Below, piece after piece: positions 1 to 10,767 of a DNA stretch of 64,000 nt. Where the stretch lies: contig NZ_CP012841.1 of the NCBI RefSeq assembly GCF_002073915.1, forward strand, positions 504,905 through 568,904. Reading direction: 5' to 3'. The first letter of the stretch is position 1. The number at the start of each line of letters is the position of its first letter. Made by a program: the position numbers and the translations under genes. A model generated the notes under the pieces. It saw only the letters and a program-made list of their open reading frames with translations, had not been told where the DNA came from and ran no database searches. The DNA is from Candidatus Riesia pediculicola. GTDB taxonomy: Bacteria; Pseudomonadota; Gammaproteobacteria; Enterobacterales; Enterobacteriaceae.

Positions 1-31
1 AAATCTGTAATTCTTTTAAAAAAGTTTTATT

Positions 32-1516
32 TTATATCAATTTCGAAAGAGAAACATAAAACAGACTAGATAAAAAAACGGATACCGGTATCGTAAACAT
101 CCAAGTTAAAAAAATGTTTCTAACAGTTTTTCTTTGTATTTCATTCTTATCTGCAATCATGGATCCAGCAACAGCAGAAGATAAAACTTGTGTTGTGGAA
201 ACTGGTATTCCGAAATAACTAGCTATTCCAACAGAGAAAGCCGTAGTAATTTGAGCAGAAACTCCTTGAGCATAAGTCATTCCTTTTTTTCCTATCTTTT
301 CTCCTATTGTAATCACAGATCTTTTCCATCCTATCATAGTTCCAAGAGATAATGTTATGGCAATCATAACTATTGTCCAAAGTGGAGCATATTCCACTGT
401 ATGCAGTAAGTTTTTTTTCAAATCATTCAGAAAAATAATATCTTCTCTTTTTATTCCGGAAATTTTCGTAATATTTGAGGTGATATTTGACAAACAAGTC
501 AAAGATTTTCGAATTTGACTTCTTTGTTGTGGGTTTAGAACTGAGTATGTTTGAATGTCTTTTAGAGTATATAGAGCATTATGAATAGTTTCTTTAATAG
601 AAGATTGTTTTTTTGAGAAACATTTATTTTGTAAATTTTTTAATGTACAGAGTTTTTTCGTAGCTAAATCAATTTCAAGTTGATGATTTTCATAATATTT
701 GTTCAAACTTAAGACTGCATTGTACACTTTAGATATATCATAACAATTTGCATTCATGTTTAATGAAAATTTAGAAGGAATCATTCCAATTAAAATCAAC
801 ATAATCAATCCTATTCCTTTCTGTCCATCATTAGATCCATGTGAAAAGCTGACTCCTGCAGAAGATAAAATCAATATTGCTCTAACTAAAAATGGCGGAT
901 TTTTTTTTCCGTCTTGTTTTTCTCTTTCTATCGGTGTTAAGTGAATCTTTCTAAGATTAACTGCATGGCTCCAAAATTTTCTAAGATAAAACATTAGTAT
1001 TCCCGAAATGAGAATTCCAATTATTGGGGAAAAAAACAAGGATAATAGGACTCCAGAAATTTTTTTTATATTTAGTATGCTCAACATAAGTTGACCAGCA
1101 ATGAAAGAATTTGAAATAACTGCTCCAACAATTGATCCAATTAAGGTATGAGAACTAGAACTAGGTAATCCAAGATACCAAGTCCCAATGTTCCAAAGAA
1201 TAGAAGAAAACAAAACAGAAAAAATTATTGATATCAAGTTTTTTGTTTCATTGTTTCCTATAAGCAAATCTATTGGAAATAATTCCATTATGGAGTAAGC
1301 TACGCTCAGTCCTCCTAACATAACTCCACAAAAATTGAATATTCCAGATATTATTACAGCCGTTTCTGCTCTCATAGATCGAGTATAGATGACTGTAGTT
1401 ACTGCATTTGCAGTATCATGAAATCCGTTAATCAATTCGTATACTAGGACACAAAATAGTGCTAACGGAAAAAGTACATAAGTTCGAAAATCTAAAGCGA
1501 CGAATTCATATAACAT
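32..1516 (-). CDS. pitA: Low-affinity inorganic phosphate transporter, Pit family
   Basis: Inner-membrane carrier that imports phosphate, in the E. coli family as a metal-phosphate complex driven by the proton gradient. At 494 residues it is full length (E. coli PitA is about 499). The PiT signature GFHDTANAV lies at residues 31-39, the second half-signature SHGSNDGQKG follows the cytoplasmic loop, and GLPSSSSHTLIG lies between. Hydrophobic segments fill both ends, with a charged Lys-rich loop in the middle. The ATG start matches the E. coli N terminus closely. It stands alone, with a long gene-poor stretch upstream. Family identification is certain; PitA rather than PitB is the closer reading. 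Confidence 0.93.
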   Translation of the reverse strand: MLYEFVALDFRTYVLFPLALFCVLVYELINGFHDTANAVTTVIYTRSMRAETAVIISGIFNFCGVMLGGLSVAYSIMELFPIDLLIGNNETKNLISIIFSVLFSSILWNIGTWYLGLPSSSSHTLIGSIVGAVISNSFIAGQLMLSILNIKKISGVLLSLFFSPIIGILISGILMFYLRKFWSHAVNLRKIHLTPIEREKQDGKKNPPFLVRAILILSSAGVSFSHGSNDGQKGIGLIMLILIGMIPSKFSLNMNANCYDISKVYNAVLSLNKYYENHQLEIDLATKKLCTLKNLQNKCFSKKQSSIKETIHNALYTLKDIQTYSVLNPQQRSQIRKSLTCLSNITSNITKISGIKREDIIFLNDLKKNLLHTVEYAPLWTIVMIAITLSLGTMIGWKRSVITIGEKIGKKGMTYAQGVSAQITTAFSVGIASYFGIPVSTTQVLSSAVAGSMIADKNEIQRKTVRNIFLTWMFTIPVSVFLSSLFYVSLSKLI

Positions 1517-2526
1517 AAATTCAATATCAATTTGTTTTTTATGAAAAAATTATTTTTTGAGATGTCGTTTTTTTTTAAAAAAAGTATTTAAAAAAATTAA
1601 CTAGATACATTTTAGATATCCAAATCTATTAGAGAAATTTATATTATAAAATCTCTACATTTTTTTAGATAAGTTATCAGTTTCAGATGTCTAAAAATTT
1701 TTTATCTTTTTTATTGTTTTTAAAACATTTGTAGATCGAAATTACGAGAAATTCATCAATCATTTGAAAACATTAAATATTTAACAATATCGTTTTATAT
1801 TTTTGAATTTTTAAATAAATTTTAATTTAACATTTCATTTTTGATATAACACAAGGATCTCTCTGAATACGTTTAACATGTAATGAGAAAATAATTTTTC
1901 GAATCTGTCAAGTTTTTCAATATGATCTATGTGAGATATCATATATATTTCAGAAAATCATAAAAATATTTGAAAAATCTGAATATATTTTCTAAGACTT
2001 TATAAGAAATCAAGAATTTCAAACAAGTTTCAATATCTATCTTTATCTATTTTCTAAAGTAAGCAAATATATTTTAACTATTCTAAAAAATAAAAAATTT
2101 AAAAGATAGTTTAATCATTTTAATAAAGTAAGAATTTTTCAAAAAATTCGTTTATATCAATGAAGACATTTTCGGATAGCATAATTAAATTATAGGTTTT
2201 CTTTTAAAAGAATTATTATTCAGCATTAGAAATCATAGATCTTTCTTTTTTGAAAAAGTTTTTAAATTTTTAGTAGAAAATAAATTTCCAAAAAGTGATT
2301 TCTTAATGGAAACGAATTTCTCTATAAGAAAACTAAAATTTTTGGAAAGATAACTGTAGTTAACAATTGACTTTGAACTTTTTTTCTGAAGTAAGTATTG
2401 ATTTATCTCCTTTCAGAAGTAAGATTGAAATAAGTTAAAGATATTATTTTAAGACTAATTTTTTTGTTCTAAATTAATTTAATGAGAAGCCATATTATTT
2501 TTTAATCAATTGATTTTTATAAAAAA
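1517..2526. other. Gene-poor 1-kb spacer between pit and aroK
   Basis: About 1 kb of extremely AT-rich DNA between two divergent genes. I see no open frame with recognisable protein sequence on either strand, no tRNA-like T-arm and no GC-rich hairpin. It must hold the promoters for pit (leftward) and aroK (rightward), but no single pair of boxes stands out. The most likely reading is the eroded remains of deleted genes. Confidence 0.5.
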
Positions 2527-3075
2527 ATGATGGAAAGAAGAAATTTATTTTTAATAGGACCAATGGGTGCAGGAAAAAGCACGATAGGTCGTCAGTTAGC
2601 AAGAAAATTAAATATGGATTTTTTTGATTCGGATCAAGAAATAGAGAAGAGAACTGGAGTAGATATAGGATGGATATTTGACTTAGAAGGAGAGATTGGT
2701 TTTAGAAAAAGAGAAAAACAAGTTATTGATGAATTGACAGAAAAACATGGTATCATATTGGCAACTGGAGGAGGATCTGTCAAACTGAGAGAAAACCGAA
2801 ATAAACTCTCAGCGAGAGGAACAGTAATTTATTTAGAAACCACTGTCGAAAGACAAGTAAGTCGGATTTATTATGATAAAAGAAGGCCTTTAGTTGAATC
2901 GAAAGAGAAAATTTTAGAAACTTTAAAGAATTTAGCAGTCGAAAGAAATCCGTTATACAAAGAGATCGCTGATATTATTATTCAAGTGAATAATAAAAGT
3001 ACGAACTTTTTAGTAAATAACATTATTAATTCATTACAGCCATTTTTTAGATCGAATAATAAAAGATTACTTTGA
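2527..3075 (+). CDS. aroK: Shikimate kinase I
   Basis: Cytoplasmic enzyme that phosphorylates shikimate with ATP, the fifth step of the shikimate pathway to chorismate (precursor of p-aminobenzoate for folate, of ubiquinone and of aromatic amino acids). The Walker A loop GPMGAGKS is at residues 11-18, the Mg/shikimate motif DSD at 34-36, Arg60 and the shikimate-binding GGG at 81-83. It is very similar to E. coli AroK (173 residues), with a slightly longer C terminus. Two adjacent Met codons make the start 2527 or 2530. Its TGA stop overlaps the TTG start of aroB in the tetranucleotide TTGA, so the two genes are probably translationally coupled, as in the ancestral aroKB operon. Confidence 0.95.
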   Translation: MMERRNLFLIGPMGAGKSTIGRQLARKLNMDFFDSDQEIEKRTGVDIGWIFDLEGEIGFRKREKQVIDELTEKHGIILATGGGSVKLRENRNKLSARGTVIYLETTVERQVSRIYYDKRRPLVESKEKILETLKNLAVERNPLYKEIADIIIQVNNKSTNFLVNNIINSLQPFFRSNNKRLL

Positions 3076-4193
3076 ATAAATTCTTGAATAATTTTGATAA
3101 AATAAAGTTTTTTTTTAATGGAAAAGAATGCTCGATTTTTATTGGATTTGATTTATTTAAAATTAAAAATTTTTTTGAAAAATTTAAAGAAAAAGATCAA
3201 GTTGTTATAATAACTAATCAAAGACTATACGATCTTTATTATCAAGAAATACGAAAAAGTATTCTGACAATAACTAATCGAGTAGACAAAATAATTGTTT
3301 CAGATGGAGAAAAAAACAAATCTTTAAAAACTGTAATTTATGTTCTTAACTTCTTAAAAAAAAGAAGATATTCAAAAAATATTGTCTTGGTTGCTTTAGG
3401 TGGAGGACTTATAGGAGATTTGACTGGTTTTATATCTTCTATTTATTTAAGAGGTACATATTTCGTTCAAATTCCCACTAGCCTTTTAGCTCAGATTGAT
3501 TCCTCTATAGGAGGGAAAAATGCAATTAATTACAAAGATGCTAAGAATATGGTAGGTTCTTTTTATCATCCAAATTTAATATTGATCAATTTGAGTTTTT
3601 TAAATACTGTTTCAGATCGTCAATTTCAATCCGGTATGACAGAAGCTATCAAATATGGAATTGCGATGGATTATAGTTTTTTTTGCTGGTTAGAAAATAA
3701 CTATAAGAAAATACTTTTCAGGGAAAAAGAGACGATTAAATATCTTGTCTATTATTGCTGTAAAATAAAATCTGAAATCATATCTCAAGATCCAGAGGAA
3801 AATCAAAATAAAAGAGTCCTTCTAAATTTGGGTCATACGTTCGCTCATGCCATAGAATCCAAACTGAATTTTAGTGATGTTTTGTATCATGGAGAAACAG
3901 TTTCAATAGGGATAGTTACATCTCTTAAGGTAGCAAATTTAATTAACAAGTTTTCTAAAAAAAATACAAATAGAATTATTTCTTTGTTGAAGAAATTTAG
4001 TTTGCCACTTTTTCTATCGAAAGAAATGTCTTATGAAGATTATTTATTTTTTATTCAGTACGATAAAAAGAGAATCAGAAGAAATCAAATTGATTTAGTT
4101 TTACCTGTTGAAATAGGTAAATCCTCTTTATACCGAAATGTCGATAGAAATATAGTGATTCGAGCAATAAATTCCAAAATAAAAAATTTTTGA
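3072..4193 (+). CDS. aroB: 3-dehydroquinate synthase
   Basis: NAD- and Zn-dependent cyclisation of DAHP to 3-dehydroquinate, the second shikimate-pathway step. NAD-binding [11 protein letters not shown], the segment [13 protein letters not shown], the metal-site motif [10 protein letters not shown] and the later HGE motif are all present, in the right order. At 373 residues it is close to E. coli AroB (362). The start is TTG at 3072, overlapping the aroK stop. No ATG lies before the conserved region, which begins around residue 14, so a non-ATG start is required. Order aroK-aroB is ancestral. The next genes of the E. coli operon (damX, dam) are missing and rpe follows after 381 bp. Confidence 0.95.
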   Translation: MNKFLNNFDKIKFFFNGKECSIFIGFDLFKIKNFFEKFKEKDQVVIITNQRLYDLYYQEIRKSILTITNRVDKIIVSDGEKNKSLKTVIYVLNFLKKRRYSKNIVLVALGGGLIGDLTGFISSIYLRGTYFVQIPTSLLAQIDSSIGGKNAINYKDAKNMVGSFYHPNLILINLSFLNTVSDRQFQSGMTEAIKYGIAMDYSFFCWLENNYKKILFREKETIKYLVYYCCKIKSEIISQDPEENQNKRVLLNLGHTFAHAIESKLNFSDVLYHGETVSIGIVTSLKVANLINKFSKKNTNRIISLLKKFSLPLFLSKEMSYEDYLFFIQYDKKRIRRNQIDLVLPVEIGKSSLYRNVDRNIVIRAINSKIKNF

Positions 4194-4574
4194 TTTGAAT
4201 CAATTTTTTCTACTTTAAGATCGATTATTTTTTTATTTATTTATGGTTTTTATTACTTTGAACTAACTTTTGCGAGTGAAAAAAATTGAAAGTGTTTTTT
4301 TGTTTTGATTGTTAAAATCTATTTTAAATTTATTTTTTGTTCTTGAAAAATCGATATATTTATGTATTTTATTATTCATAATAATGTATTTTTATTTTTA
4401 ATTTTCGAACAGGTTTTTAATCTGTGAGATTTTTAATAGATTTTTTAAATAATTGATTTTTATCAATAAAAGAAAAAAAATCGGCTTTTAACTTTAAAGG
4501 ATTAAATTTCTTTTAATGAATTATTAATAGGGTTTTATTACATAATTCATGACGAATTATAGTTCAAGATTTTT
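4194..4574. other. Spacer where damX and dam have been lost
   Basis: AT-rich 381 bp between aroB and rpe. In E. coli this position holds damX and dam. I can read no residual DamX or Dam protein in either strand, and no tRNA or strong hairpin. It could carry an internal promoter for rpe-trpS. Confidence 0.45.
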
Positions 4575-5285
4575 ATGATAATTAATCCATTTATAAAACG
4601 TTGTTCGATAGCCATCTCTATTTTATCAGCGAATCTTGCAAGTTTAGGAAAAGATATCGCAAAACTAGTTCGATCTGGTTTAACGGATATTATTCATTTC
4701 GATATTATGGATAACCATTATGTTCCAAACTTAACCTTCGGTCCTATTCTTTGTAAATCTTTGATAGAGTACGGAATTCAATCTAATTTTCATATACATT
4801 TAATGACAGATCCGTCAGAAAGGTTAATCAGAGAATTTATTGAACTTGGTGTGCATCAAATTTTATTACATGTTGAGGAAGGTATAACTCTTAAAAAAGA
4901 GTTAAGGATAATTCGAGAAAACGGATGTAAAGCAGGAATTGTATTTAATCCAAAAATGTCTTTAGAGATTTTGACTACTTTGATTAATGAAATTGATTCA
5001 GTTTTAATCATGTCTGTCAATCCTGGATTTGGCGGGCAATCTTTCATAGAAAATAGTATTAAAAGATTACTAGAAGCACGTTCTATAATTGATAGAAGTG
5101 GAAAAGATATCTTACTTGGAGTTGACGGTGGTATTAATTTAAAAAATTTGAAAAAAATCGTGGAGACTGGAGTAGATATTTTAGTAATAGGATCGGCAAT
5201 TTTCAATCGTTCTAGGAATTACGTGGAAATATTAAATGTTTTTCGAAAAAAAATAGATTTCTATCAGAAAAAATTAGTAAATTAA
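4575..5285 (+). CDS. rpe: Ribulose-phosphate 3-epimerase
   Basis: Interconverts ribulose 5-phosphate and xylulose 5-phosphate in the pentose phosphate pathway, acting with the transaldolase encoded later in the window. It is a TIM-barrel protein. SILSA at residues 15-19, metal ligands His41 and Asp43 with Asp46 in HFDIMD, the IHLM strand, the MSVNPGFGGQ loop and the C-terminal Asp of GVDGG are visible. The usual APSILSA reads AISILSA, so the Pro is replaced. The protein is 236 residues (E. coli 225), with about 8 extra N-terminal residues before the conserved strand. It lies between aroB and trpS as in the E. coli dam operon; gph, which normally follows rpe, is gone. Confidence 0.95.
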   Translation: MIINPFIKRCSIAISILSANLASLGKDIAKLVRSGLTDIIHFDIMDNHYVPNLTFGPILCKSLIEYGIQSNFHIHLMTDPSERLIREFIELGVHQILLHVEEGITLKKELRIIRENGCKAGIVFNPKMSLEILTTLINEIDSVLIMSVNPGFGGQSFIENSIKRLLEARSIIDRSGKDILLGVDGGINLKNLKKIVETGVDILVIGSAIFNRSRNYVEILNVFRKKIDFYQKKLVN

Positions 5286-5386
5286 ATATTTCGTGTGATA
5301 GATTGATTTTTAAAGGTTGTTTCATTTAAATAAAATAGTGGAATTTAAATCTAAGAAATTTGATAGACAAAATTTCTTTTAAAAAA

Positions 5387-6397
5387 ATGAAGAAAAATTT
5401 TTTTCATAAAGATAAACCAGTTGTTTTTAGTGGAATACAACCATCTGGTTCCCTAACTATAGGGAACTATATTGGAGCAATTAGAGAATGGGTAAGAATA
5501 CAGGATCAATATAACTGTATTTATTGCATTGCCGATCAACATTCCATTACTAAATTTGATAAAAAAAAATTATCGTTAGGAAAAAATATATTGGATACAT
5601 TAGCAATATATATAGCTTGTGGAATTGATCCGAAAAAAAGTATAGTTTTCGTTCAATCTAAAGTTCCTCAACACTTTCAGCTAAATTGGGTTTTAAGTTG
5701 CTATACTCCTCTTGGAGAATTGAAAAGGATGACTCAGTTTAAAGAGAACTTTTCTATTTATGGAAATAGAATGAACATTGGAATTTTAAATTATCCTGTT
5801 TTAATGGCTGCAGATATATTGTTGTATGGAGCTTCCTTAATTCCAGTAGGAATTGATCAAATGCAGCATATTGAGATATGTAGAAGAATAGCTAATCGAT
5901 TCAATAAAATTCATGGAAATGTTTTTAAAATTCCAAAGGCCATAATTGGTAAATTTAAAGTGATGGGAATCAAAAATCCAGAAAAAAAGATGTCTAAATC
6001 TGACCATGATTCAAACAATGTTATAAAAATACTCGATAATCCAGAATTAATTATGAAAAAGATCAGATTAGCTTCAACTGATTCCGAAAACCCTCCTAAA
6101 ATATCCTTCGATATGAATAGAAAATCTGGAATTTCTAATTTGATTAATATTTTTTCAAGTTTGACTGAACTTCCCATTTTGGAAATAGAAAAACGTTTTT
6201 TCGGAAAAAACTATTTGTATTTTAAGAAGTGTGTTTGTAAAGTTTTGGTTCAAAAATTGAAGAGAATTCAAGAGAAATTCTTCTACGTTAGAAAAAAAGA
6301 GAAATTCTTAGAGAAAATCTTGCAGGAGGGATCAGAAAGAGCAAAGTTAATAGCGAAAGAAAATATGGAAAAAGTTTTTTCTTCTATTGGAATTTAA
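5387..6397 (+). CDS. trpS: Tryptophanyl-tRNA synthetase
   Basis: Class I aminoacyl-tRNA synthetase that charges tRNA-Trp. The HIGH-equivalent TIGNY follows QPSGSL near the N terminus, and the second class I signature KKMSKSD lies near residue 200. It aligns with E. coli TrpS (334 residues) over its whole length. I place the start at ATG 5387 (336 residues), because E. coli similarity begins just after it. The frame is open to a TTG at 5360, which would add nine residues with no counterpart. It is the last gene of the collapsed aroK-aroB-rpe-trpS cluster and converges on sodA. Confidence 0.95.
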   Translation: MKKNFFHKDKPVVFSGIQPSGSLTIGNYIGAIREWVRIQDQYNCIYCIADQHSITKFDKKKLSLGKNILDTLAIYIACGIDPKKSIVFVQSKVPQHFQLNWVLSCYTPLGELKRMTQFKENFSIYGNRMNIGILNYPVLMAADILLYGASLIPVGIDQMQHIEICRRIANRFNKIHGNVFKIPKAIIGKFKVMGIKNPEKKMSKSDHDSNNVIKILDNPELIMKKIRLASTDSENPPKISFDMNRKSGISNLINIFSSLTELPILEIEKRFFGKNYLYFKKCVCKVLVQKLKRIQEKFFYVRKKEKFLEKILQEGSERAKLIAKENMEKVFSSIGI

Positions 6398-6468
6398 AAA
6401 ATATACTTTGTTTTCTCTCTGATTCCTTCAGAAGATGATAAAAACTAATAAGTATTTTCAAAAATTTA

Positions 6469-7101
6469 TCATAACTTACTTTTTCCTATTAATAACCTAT
6501 TTTCTGCTTCTTCCCAGTTTAATACATTCCAAAAGGATTGAATGTATTCCTTCTTACGATTTTGGTATTTTAAGTAATACGAATGTTCCCATAGATCTAT
6601 TCCGAAAATTGGATAGTATGATGTAGAAGAATCATTGTACATAAACGGATTTTCTTGATTTGGAGTATTCATAATACTCAAATCTTCATTTTTCAAAACC
6701 AGCCAAGTCCATCCAGATCCAAAACAAGATATGGCTTTTTTCTCAAATTTTTCTTTAAATTTTTTTATGTTCTCGAATTTAGATTCAATAACGTATTGCA
6801 TTTTTTGACTTAAATTCGTCCCTATTTTTAATCCTTTAAAAAAAATTTCATGATTTATCACCCCTCCAGCATTATTCCTTAATAAAATTTTTAAATCTTG
6901 ATTCGATATCATATTTAAATTTTGAATCAGATTGAATAGATCGTACTTTTTGAGATTTTTGTCTATCTCTTGTAACAATTGATTGGTGTTATTTACGTAT
7001 GTTCGATAATGCATTTCATAATGTAAAAATATTGTTCTTTCATCTAGAAAAGGTTCTAAATCCCGATATCCATACGATAACTTTAGTGAAGTATGTTTCA
7101 T
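6469..7101 (-). CDS. sodA: Superoxide dismutase, Mn type
   Basis: Dismutates superoxide in the cytoplasm. All four metal ligands are visible: His27, His84 (in GGVINH), Asp169 and His173 (in GIDLWEHSYY). The second-shell Gln149, in the NQ position typical of Mn enzymes, supports SodA rather than SodB, and so does closer similarity to E. coli SodA (206 residues). The usual HH pairs of the first helix read HY at residues 27-28 and 31-32, which does not touch the ligand His. It is the only antioxidant enzyme in the window and is convergent with trpS. Confidence 0.93.
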   Translation of the reverse strand: MKHTSLKLSYGYRDLEPFLDERTIFLHYEMHYRTYVNNTNQLLQEIDKNLKKYDLFNLIQNLNMISNQDLKILLRNNAGGVINHEIFFKGLKIGTNLSQKMQYVIESKFENIKKFKEKFEKKAISCFGSGWTWLVLKNEDLSIMNTPNQENPFMYNDSSTSYYPIFGIDLWEHSYYLKYQNRKKEYIQSFWNVLNWEEAENRLLIGKSKL

Positions 7102-7321
7102 ATTTTCTCCAAAAAAATTCTTTTTTTAAGAAATTATCTCATTCTAACAAAAAAAATGTAGCTTGATAAGATTTTATCTTTTCGTTTATTTAATTTAACT
7201 TATATAATTTAGTGAAATAAATAATGTTCTACAGGTATCGTTTTGAGATTAAAGAGTAATTTTTAAGAATATCGAAATATTTATAAATTTCTTTTTGGAA
7301 AAATTAATTTCATTAATTAAC

Positions 7322-8788
7322 TCACTTTTTCCAAAAAATTGGAGTGAACAAAATTAATAAAGTGAATATTTCTAATCTTCCAAATAACATAGTAAATATC
7401 AGAATCCATTTTCCAGCAAAATTCATATTTATGAAATTTTCTGAGAAATCTCCCAGAGCAGGTCCAAAATTATTTAAAGTTGCTACAATTGAAGAGAAAG
7501 CAGAAAATTCATCTACTCCAGTTGAAATTAATAAAAGCAAACTAGAGATGAATATTAATACGTAAGAAGAAAAGAAACCCCATATAGTATCTATATTTTT
7601 TTCTGATAGAATTCTATGATTATTATAATTTATTTTGATAGTATATATTGCGTTCGGATGAACTAAACGTTTTAATTCTGTTGAAACTTGAAAAAACAGT
7701 AATAAAATTCTAATAACTTTTAGTCCTCCTCCAACTGATCCAGAACATCCTCCTATAAAAGTAGAAAAGAGAAGTAACATTTGCAAAAAAAGTGGTAGTG
7801 TTTCGATATTATCGATACTAAATCCAGCAGTTGTAGAAGAAGAAATCACTTGAAAAAAAGATTGATGAATAATTGTTAATATTGATTTATTTCCAGAAGA
7901 ATGATACAAGGAGACAATCAAAACAACTACGACTAATAAAACTTGAAAAAAAATAAATGTTTTAAATTCTAAATCGTTCCAATAAATTTTCAAACTCTTC
8001 CCAGAGAGAACTAAAAAATGTAAATTAAAATTACAACTTGATACTAGCAAAAAAAACAACACTATATCATTTATCCAAATATTTTTAAAATATCCTATAT
8101 TCTCGTCATGTGTAGAAAATCCACCTAAAGAGATAATCGAAAAACTATGTGAAATAGCGTCAAAAAAATCCATTCCAGCTATCCATAATAGTATCGTACA
8201 TATGATCGTTAAAAGAATATAAATTGACCACAAGGTTTTTGCTGTTTTAGATGCCCTCGGATGAATTTTATTTTCTTTTATAGGTCCAGAGATTTCTGCT
8301 TTGTACAGCTGAAATCCCCCAGATATTCCGAATAACGGAAATATCGCTATTGCCAATACTATTATTCCCATTCCACCCAACCATTGTAACATCTGTCTAT
8401 AAAATAATATAGACTTTGGAAGATCATTCAATTGAATTAGATTTGTTGCTCCGGTTGTAGTTAGTCCAGAAAAGGATTCAAAAAAAGCATCTGTTACCGA
8501 TATATTCGGTTGATCTAAAAATATGAAAGGAAGAGATCCTAAACTTCCTAGAACCACCCAAAATAAAGAGACTACTAAAAATCCTTCCTTCTGACTCAAT
8601 TCTCGATTTCTATTTTTATTAGGAACCCATAAAATCAATCCAACTAATAAAGTGACTAGGAAAGTATGAATGAAAGAGCGTTCTGTTTTATCTTGATAAA
8701 AGAGAGAAACCAATCCTGGAATGACCATGGTTATGGAAAACATTACAAACAATAATCCAATAATTCTGATTATATTTTTAAAATCCAT
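7322..8788 (-). CDS. trkH: Potassium uptake protein TrkH
   Basis: Inner-membrane K+ channel subunit of the Trk system; it normally works with the NAD-binding regulator TrkA, which is not in the window. Four P-loop repeats of the SKT superfamily are recognisable from GLTTTGATN, SLGGFSTHD, TTAGFS and LNNFGPALG. The IGGCSGSVGGGLK segment and the C-terminal GRLEIFTLL match E. coli TrkH (483 residues). I start at ATG 8788 (488 residues), which aligns with the E. coli start; a TTG at 8800 would add four residues. It belongs to the conserved trkH-ubiD-ubiB-ubiE order on the minus strand. Confidence 0.95.
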   Translation of the reverse strand: MDFKNIIRIIGLLFVMFSITMVIPGLVSLFYQDKTERSFIHTFLVTLLVGLILWVPNKNRNRELSQKEGFLVVSLFWVVLGSLGSLPFIFLDQPNISVTDAFFESFSGLTTTGATNLIQLNDLPKSILFYRQMLQWLGGMGIIVLAIAIFPLFGISGGFQLYKAEISGPIKENKIHPRASKTAKTLWSIYILLTIICTILLWIAGMDFFDAISHSFSIISLGGFSTHDENIGYFKNIWINDIVLFFLLVSSCNFNLHFLVLSGKSLKIYWNDLEFKTFIFFQVLLVVVVLIVSLYHSSGNKSILTIIHQSFFQVISSSTTAGFSIDNIETLPLFLQMLLLFSTFIGGCSGSVGGGLKVIRILLLFFQVSTELKRLVHPNAIYTIKINYNNHRILSEKNIDTIWGFFSSYVLIFISSLLLLISTGVDEFSAFSSIVATLNNFGPALGDFSENFINMNFAGKWILIFTMLFGRLEIFTLLILFTPIFWKK

Positions 8789-9184
8789 GATTGATATCAA
8801 TGATTAAATATTAGCGCATCCTATAGAGGATTGATTTTTTGAATCTTTCGAAAAATTGTAACTCAGTTTTAAACCGAAATTACATAAGCATATTTTTTTG
8901 GAAAAATTAAAAAACTTGATATTTTTTACAAATCACCAAATTTTCTATATTAAAAAGAAGAACCTTTTGAAATTTATTTTAAAGATACGCTTTGATACGA
9001 TGATTTAAAAGAAATTAAATTTTTCTCAATAATTTTTTCAGAAATTAAATATATCCGTATTGGACAATATTTACTCGAGAATAATATTGAGAATCTTTCA
9101 ATTTTCTCATAGAACTCTATTTATAGAAGTTTTAAGAAAAAGATCAATTTGGTTTTAACTGATTTTTTCAAATTCAAAATATTT
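8789..9184. other. Spacer between ubiD and trkH
   Basis: AT-rich 396 bp. In E. coli this interval holds fre, fadAB, pepQ, yigZ and others. No residue of these can be read in any frame, and I see no RNA gene. It may carry a leftward promoter for trkH. Confidence 0.4.
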
Positions 9185-10657
9185 TTAGATTTTCAAATGT
9201 TTCCAGATTTTTTCAACTTTTTTTTCTATAGATTTTTTCATTTTGATAGTTCTTCCCCATGCTCTATTTGTTTCTCCTGGAAACTTATTAGTAGCATCAA
9301 TCCCCATCTTCGAACCTAATCCTTCTATTTCTGAAGAAAAATCAAGATAATCTATTGGTGTATTTTTTATCAAAAATACATCTCTACTTGGATCTGATCT
9401 AGTAGATATTGCCCAAATCACTTCCTTCCAGTCTCTTGCATTAATATCTTCATCGCAAACTATAATGAATTTAGTATATATAAATTGTTTTAAATACGTC
9501 CATATTCCCATCATTACTTGTCTGGCTTGCCCTGAATACTCCTTTTTGATTGTAACAATCGCAAATCTATATGAACACGCTTCATAAGGAAGGTAAAAAT
9601 CTACAATTTCAGAAAATTTTTTTTTCAGTATTGGTATTAATATTTCATTCATTGCAATCCCTAAAACGCTCGGTTCATCTAAAGGTCTTCCAGAATAAGT
9701 AGAGTGATAAATGTAATCATTTCTTTTAGTAATGTGTGTAACAGTGAACACTGGAAATTTTTCCACTGTTCCATAATATCCAGTATGATCTCCATGTGGA
9801 CCTTCTTGAGAATATTCTTCAGGATGAATATATCCTTCTAAAATTAGTTCAGAGCTTGCTGGCACATGAATAGGAATGGAAATACATTTTGTAACTTCTG
9901 ATCTATAACCTCTTAAGATTCCAGCAAAAGCATATTCAGAAATTTCATTAGGAATAGGAATAACAGCTGAAAGAATAGTAGCTGGATCTGCTCCAATGGA
10001 TACCGCAATTGGAAAGGGTTGGGATGGATATTTTTTTTTCCAAATATAAAAATCTGAAGCTCCACCTCTTTGTGGTAGCCATCTCATAATTAGCTTGTTT
10101 TCAGAGAGCAATTGTTGTCGATATATTCCTAAATTATATCGATTTAAATTTTGGTTTTTAGTAATTGTAATTCCAAAAGTTATAAGAGGTGCGACATCTT
10201 TAGGCCAACATCGCATGATCGGTATATCGAATAAATTTATATTATTTTCTTTTAAAATAACTTCTTGACAGACTGCTCTTTTAACATTTTTTACATTTGT
10301 AAACCAAATACTTTTTAACTTTTTTAATCTTTTCATAAATCCAGAAAAATTTTTTGGAGCATTTGGTTCTTTTAAAAAAGCTATTAATTTTCCTATTTTT
10401 TTTAAAGATTGGGTGTCATTTCCTCCTATGCTCATCGCGATTCTTTCAACTGTTCCAAATAAATTGCATAAAACTCTTTTTTTAAAAAATCCGGTTGGAT
10501 TTTCAAAAAGTAAAGCAGGACCTTTAGAATGTATTGATCTTCTTGAAAGTTCAGTCATTTCTAAATTTGGATCAACTTTTTGTCGAACTTTTTTAAGTTT
10601 ATTTTTTTTTTCTAAAAAGTTTAGAAAATCTCTTAGACTTCTGTATCCATTTTTCAT
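9185..10657 (-). CDS. ubiD: 4-hydroxy-3-polyprenylbenzoate decarboxylase
   Basis: Prenylated-FMN-dependent decarboxylase of ubiquinone biosynthesis. It needs the flavin prenyltransferase UbiX, not in this window. At 490 residues it is full length (E. coli 497). Characteristic blocks include the N-terminal [21 protein letters not shown], the active-site stretch containing [12 protein letters not shown], and STRSDPSRD near the C terminus. With ubiB and ubiE on the same strand it forms the remnant of the E. coli ubiEJB-tat-rfaH-ubiD region. Keeping ubiquinone genes implies that aerobic respiration is retained. Confidence 0.95.
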   Translation of the reverse strand: MKNGYRSLRDFLNFLEKKNKLKKVRQKVDPNLEMTELSRRSIHSKGPALLFENPTGFFKKRVLCNLFGTVERIAMSIGGNDTQSLKKIGKLIAFLKEPNAPKNFSGFMKRLKKLKSIWFTNVKNVKRAVCQEVILKENNINLFDIPIMRCWPKDVAPLITFGITITKNQNLNRYNLGIYRQQLLSENKLIMRWLPQRGGASDFYIWKKKYPSQPFPIAVSIGADPATILSAVIPIPNEISEYAFAGILRGYRSEVTKCISIPIHVPASSELILEGYIHPEEYSQEGPHGDHTGYYGTVEKFPVFTVTHITKRNDYIYHSTYSGRPLDEPSVLGIAMNEILIPILKKKFSEIVDFYLPYEACSYRFAIVTIKKEYSGQARQVMMGIWTYLKQFIYTKFIIVCDEDINARDWKEVIWAISTRSDPSRDVFLIKNTPIDYLDFSSEIEGLGSKMGIDATNKFPGETNRAWGRTIKMKKSIEKKVEKIWKHLKI

Positions 10658-10767
10658 GTATAAATGATAATTCTTGTAAGAAGATTAATGTTCATTTTAA
10701 TAAAAAATATCTAATCACTATAGATTGTTCTTATGAGTTGGAAAACAGATATCAAATAGTCTTATGT

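Noticed and set aside
6435..6626. Rightward 63-codon frame after trpS
   Set aside because: It overlaps the well-conserved sodA on the other strand and resembles nothing.
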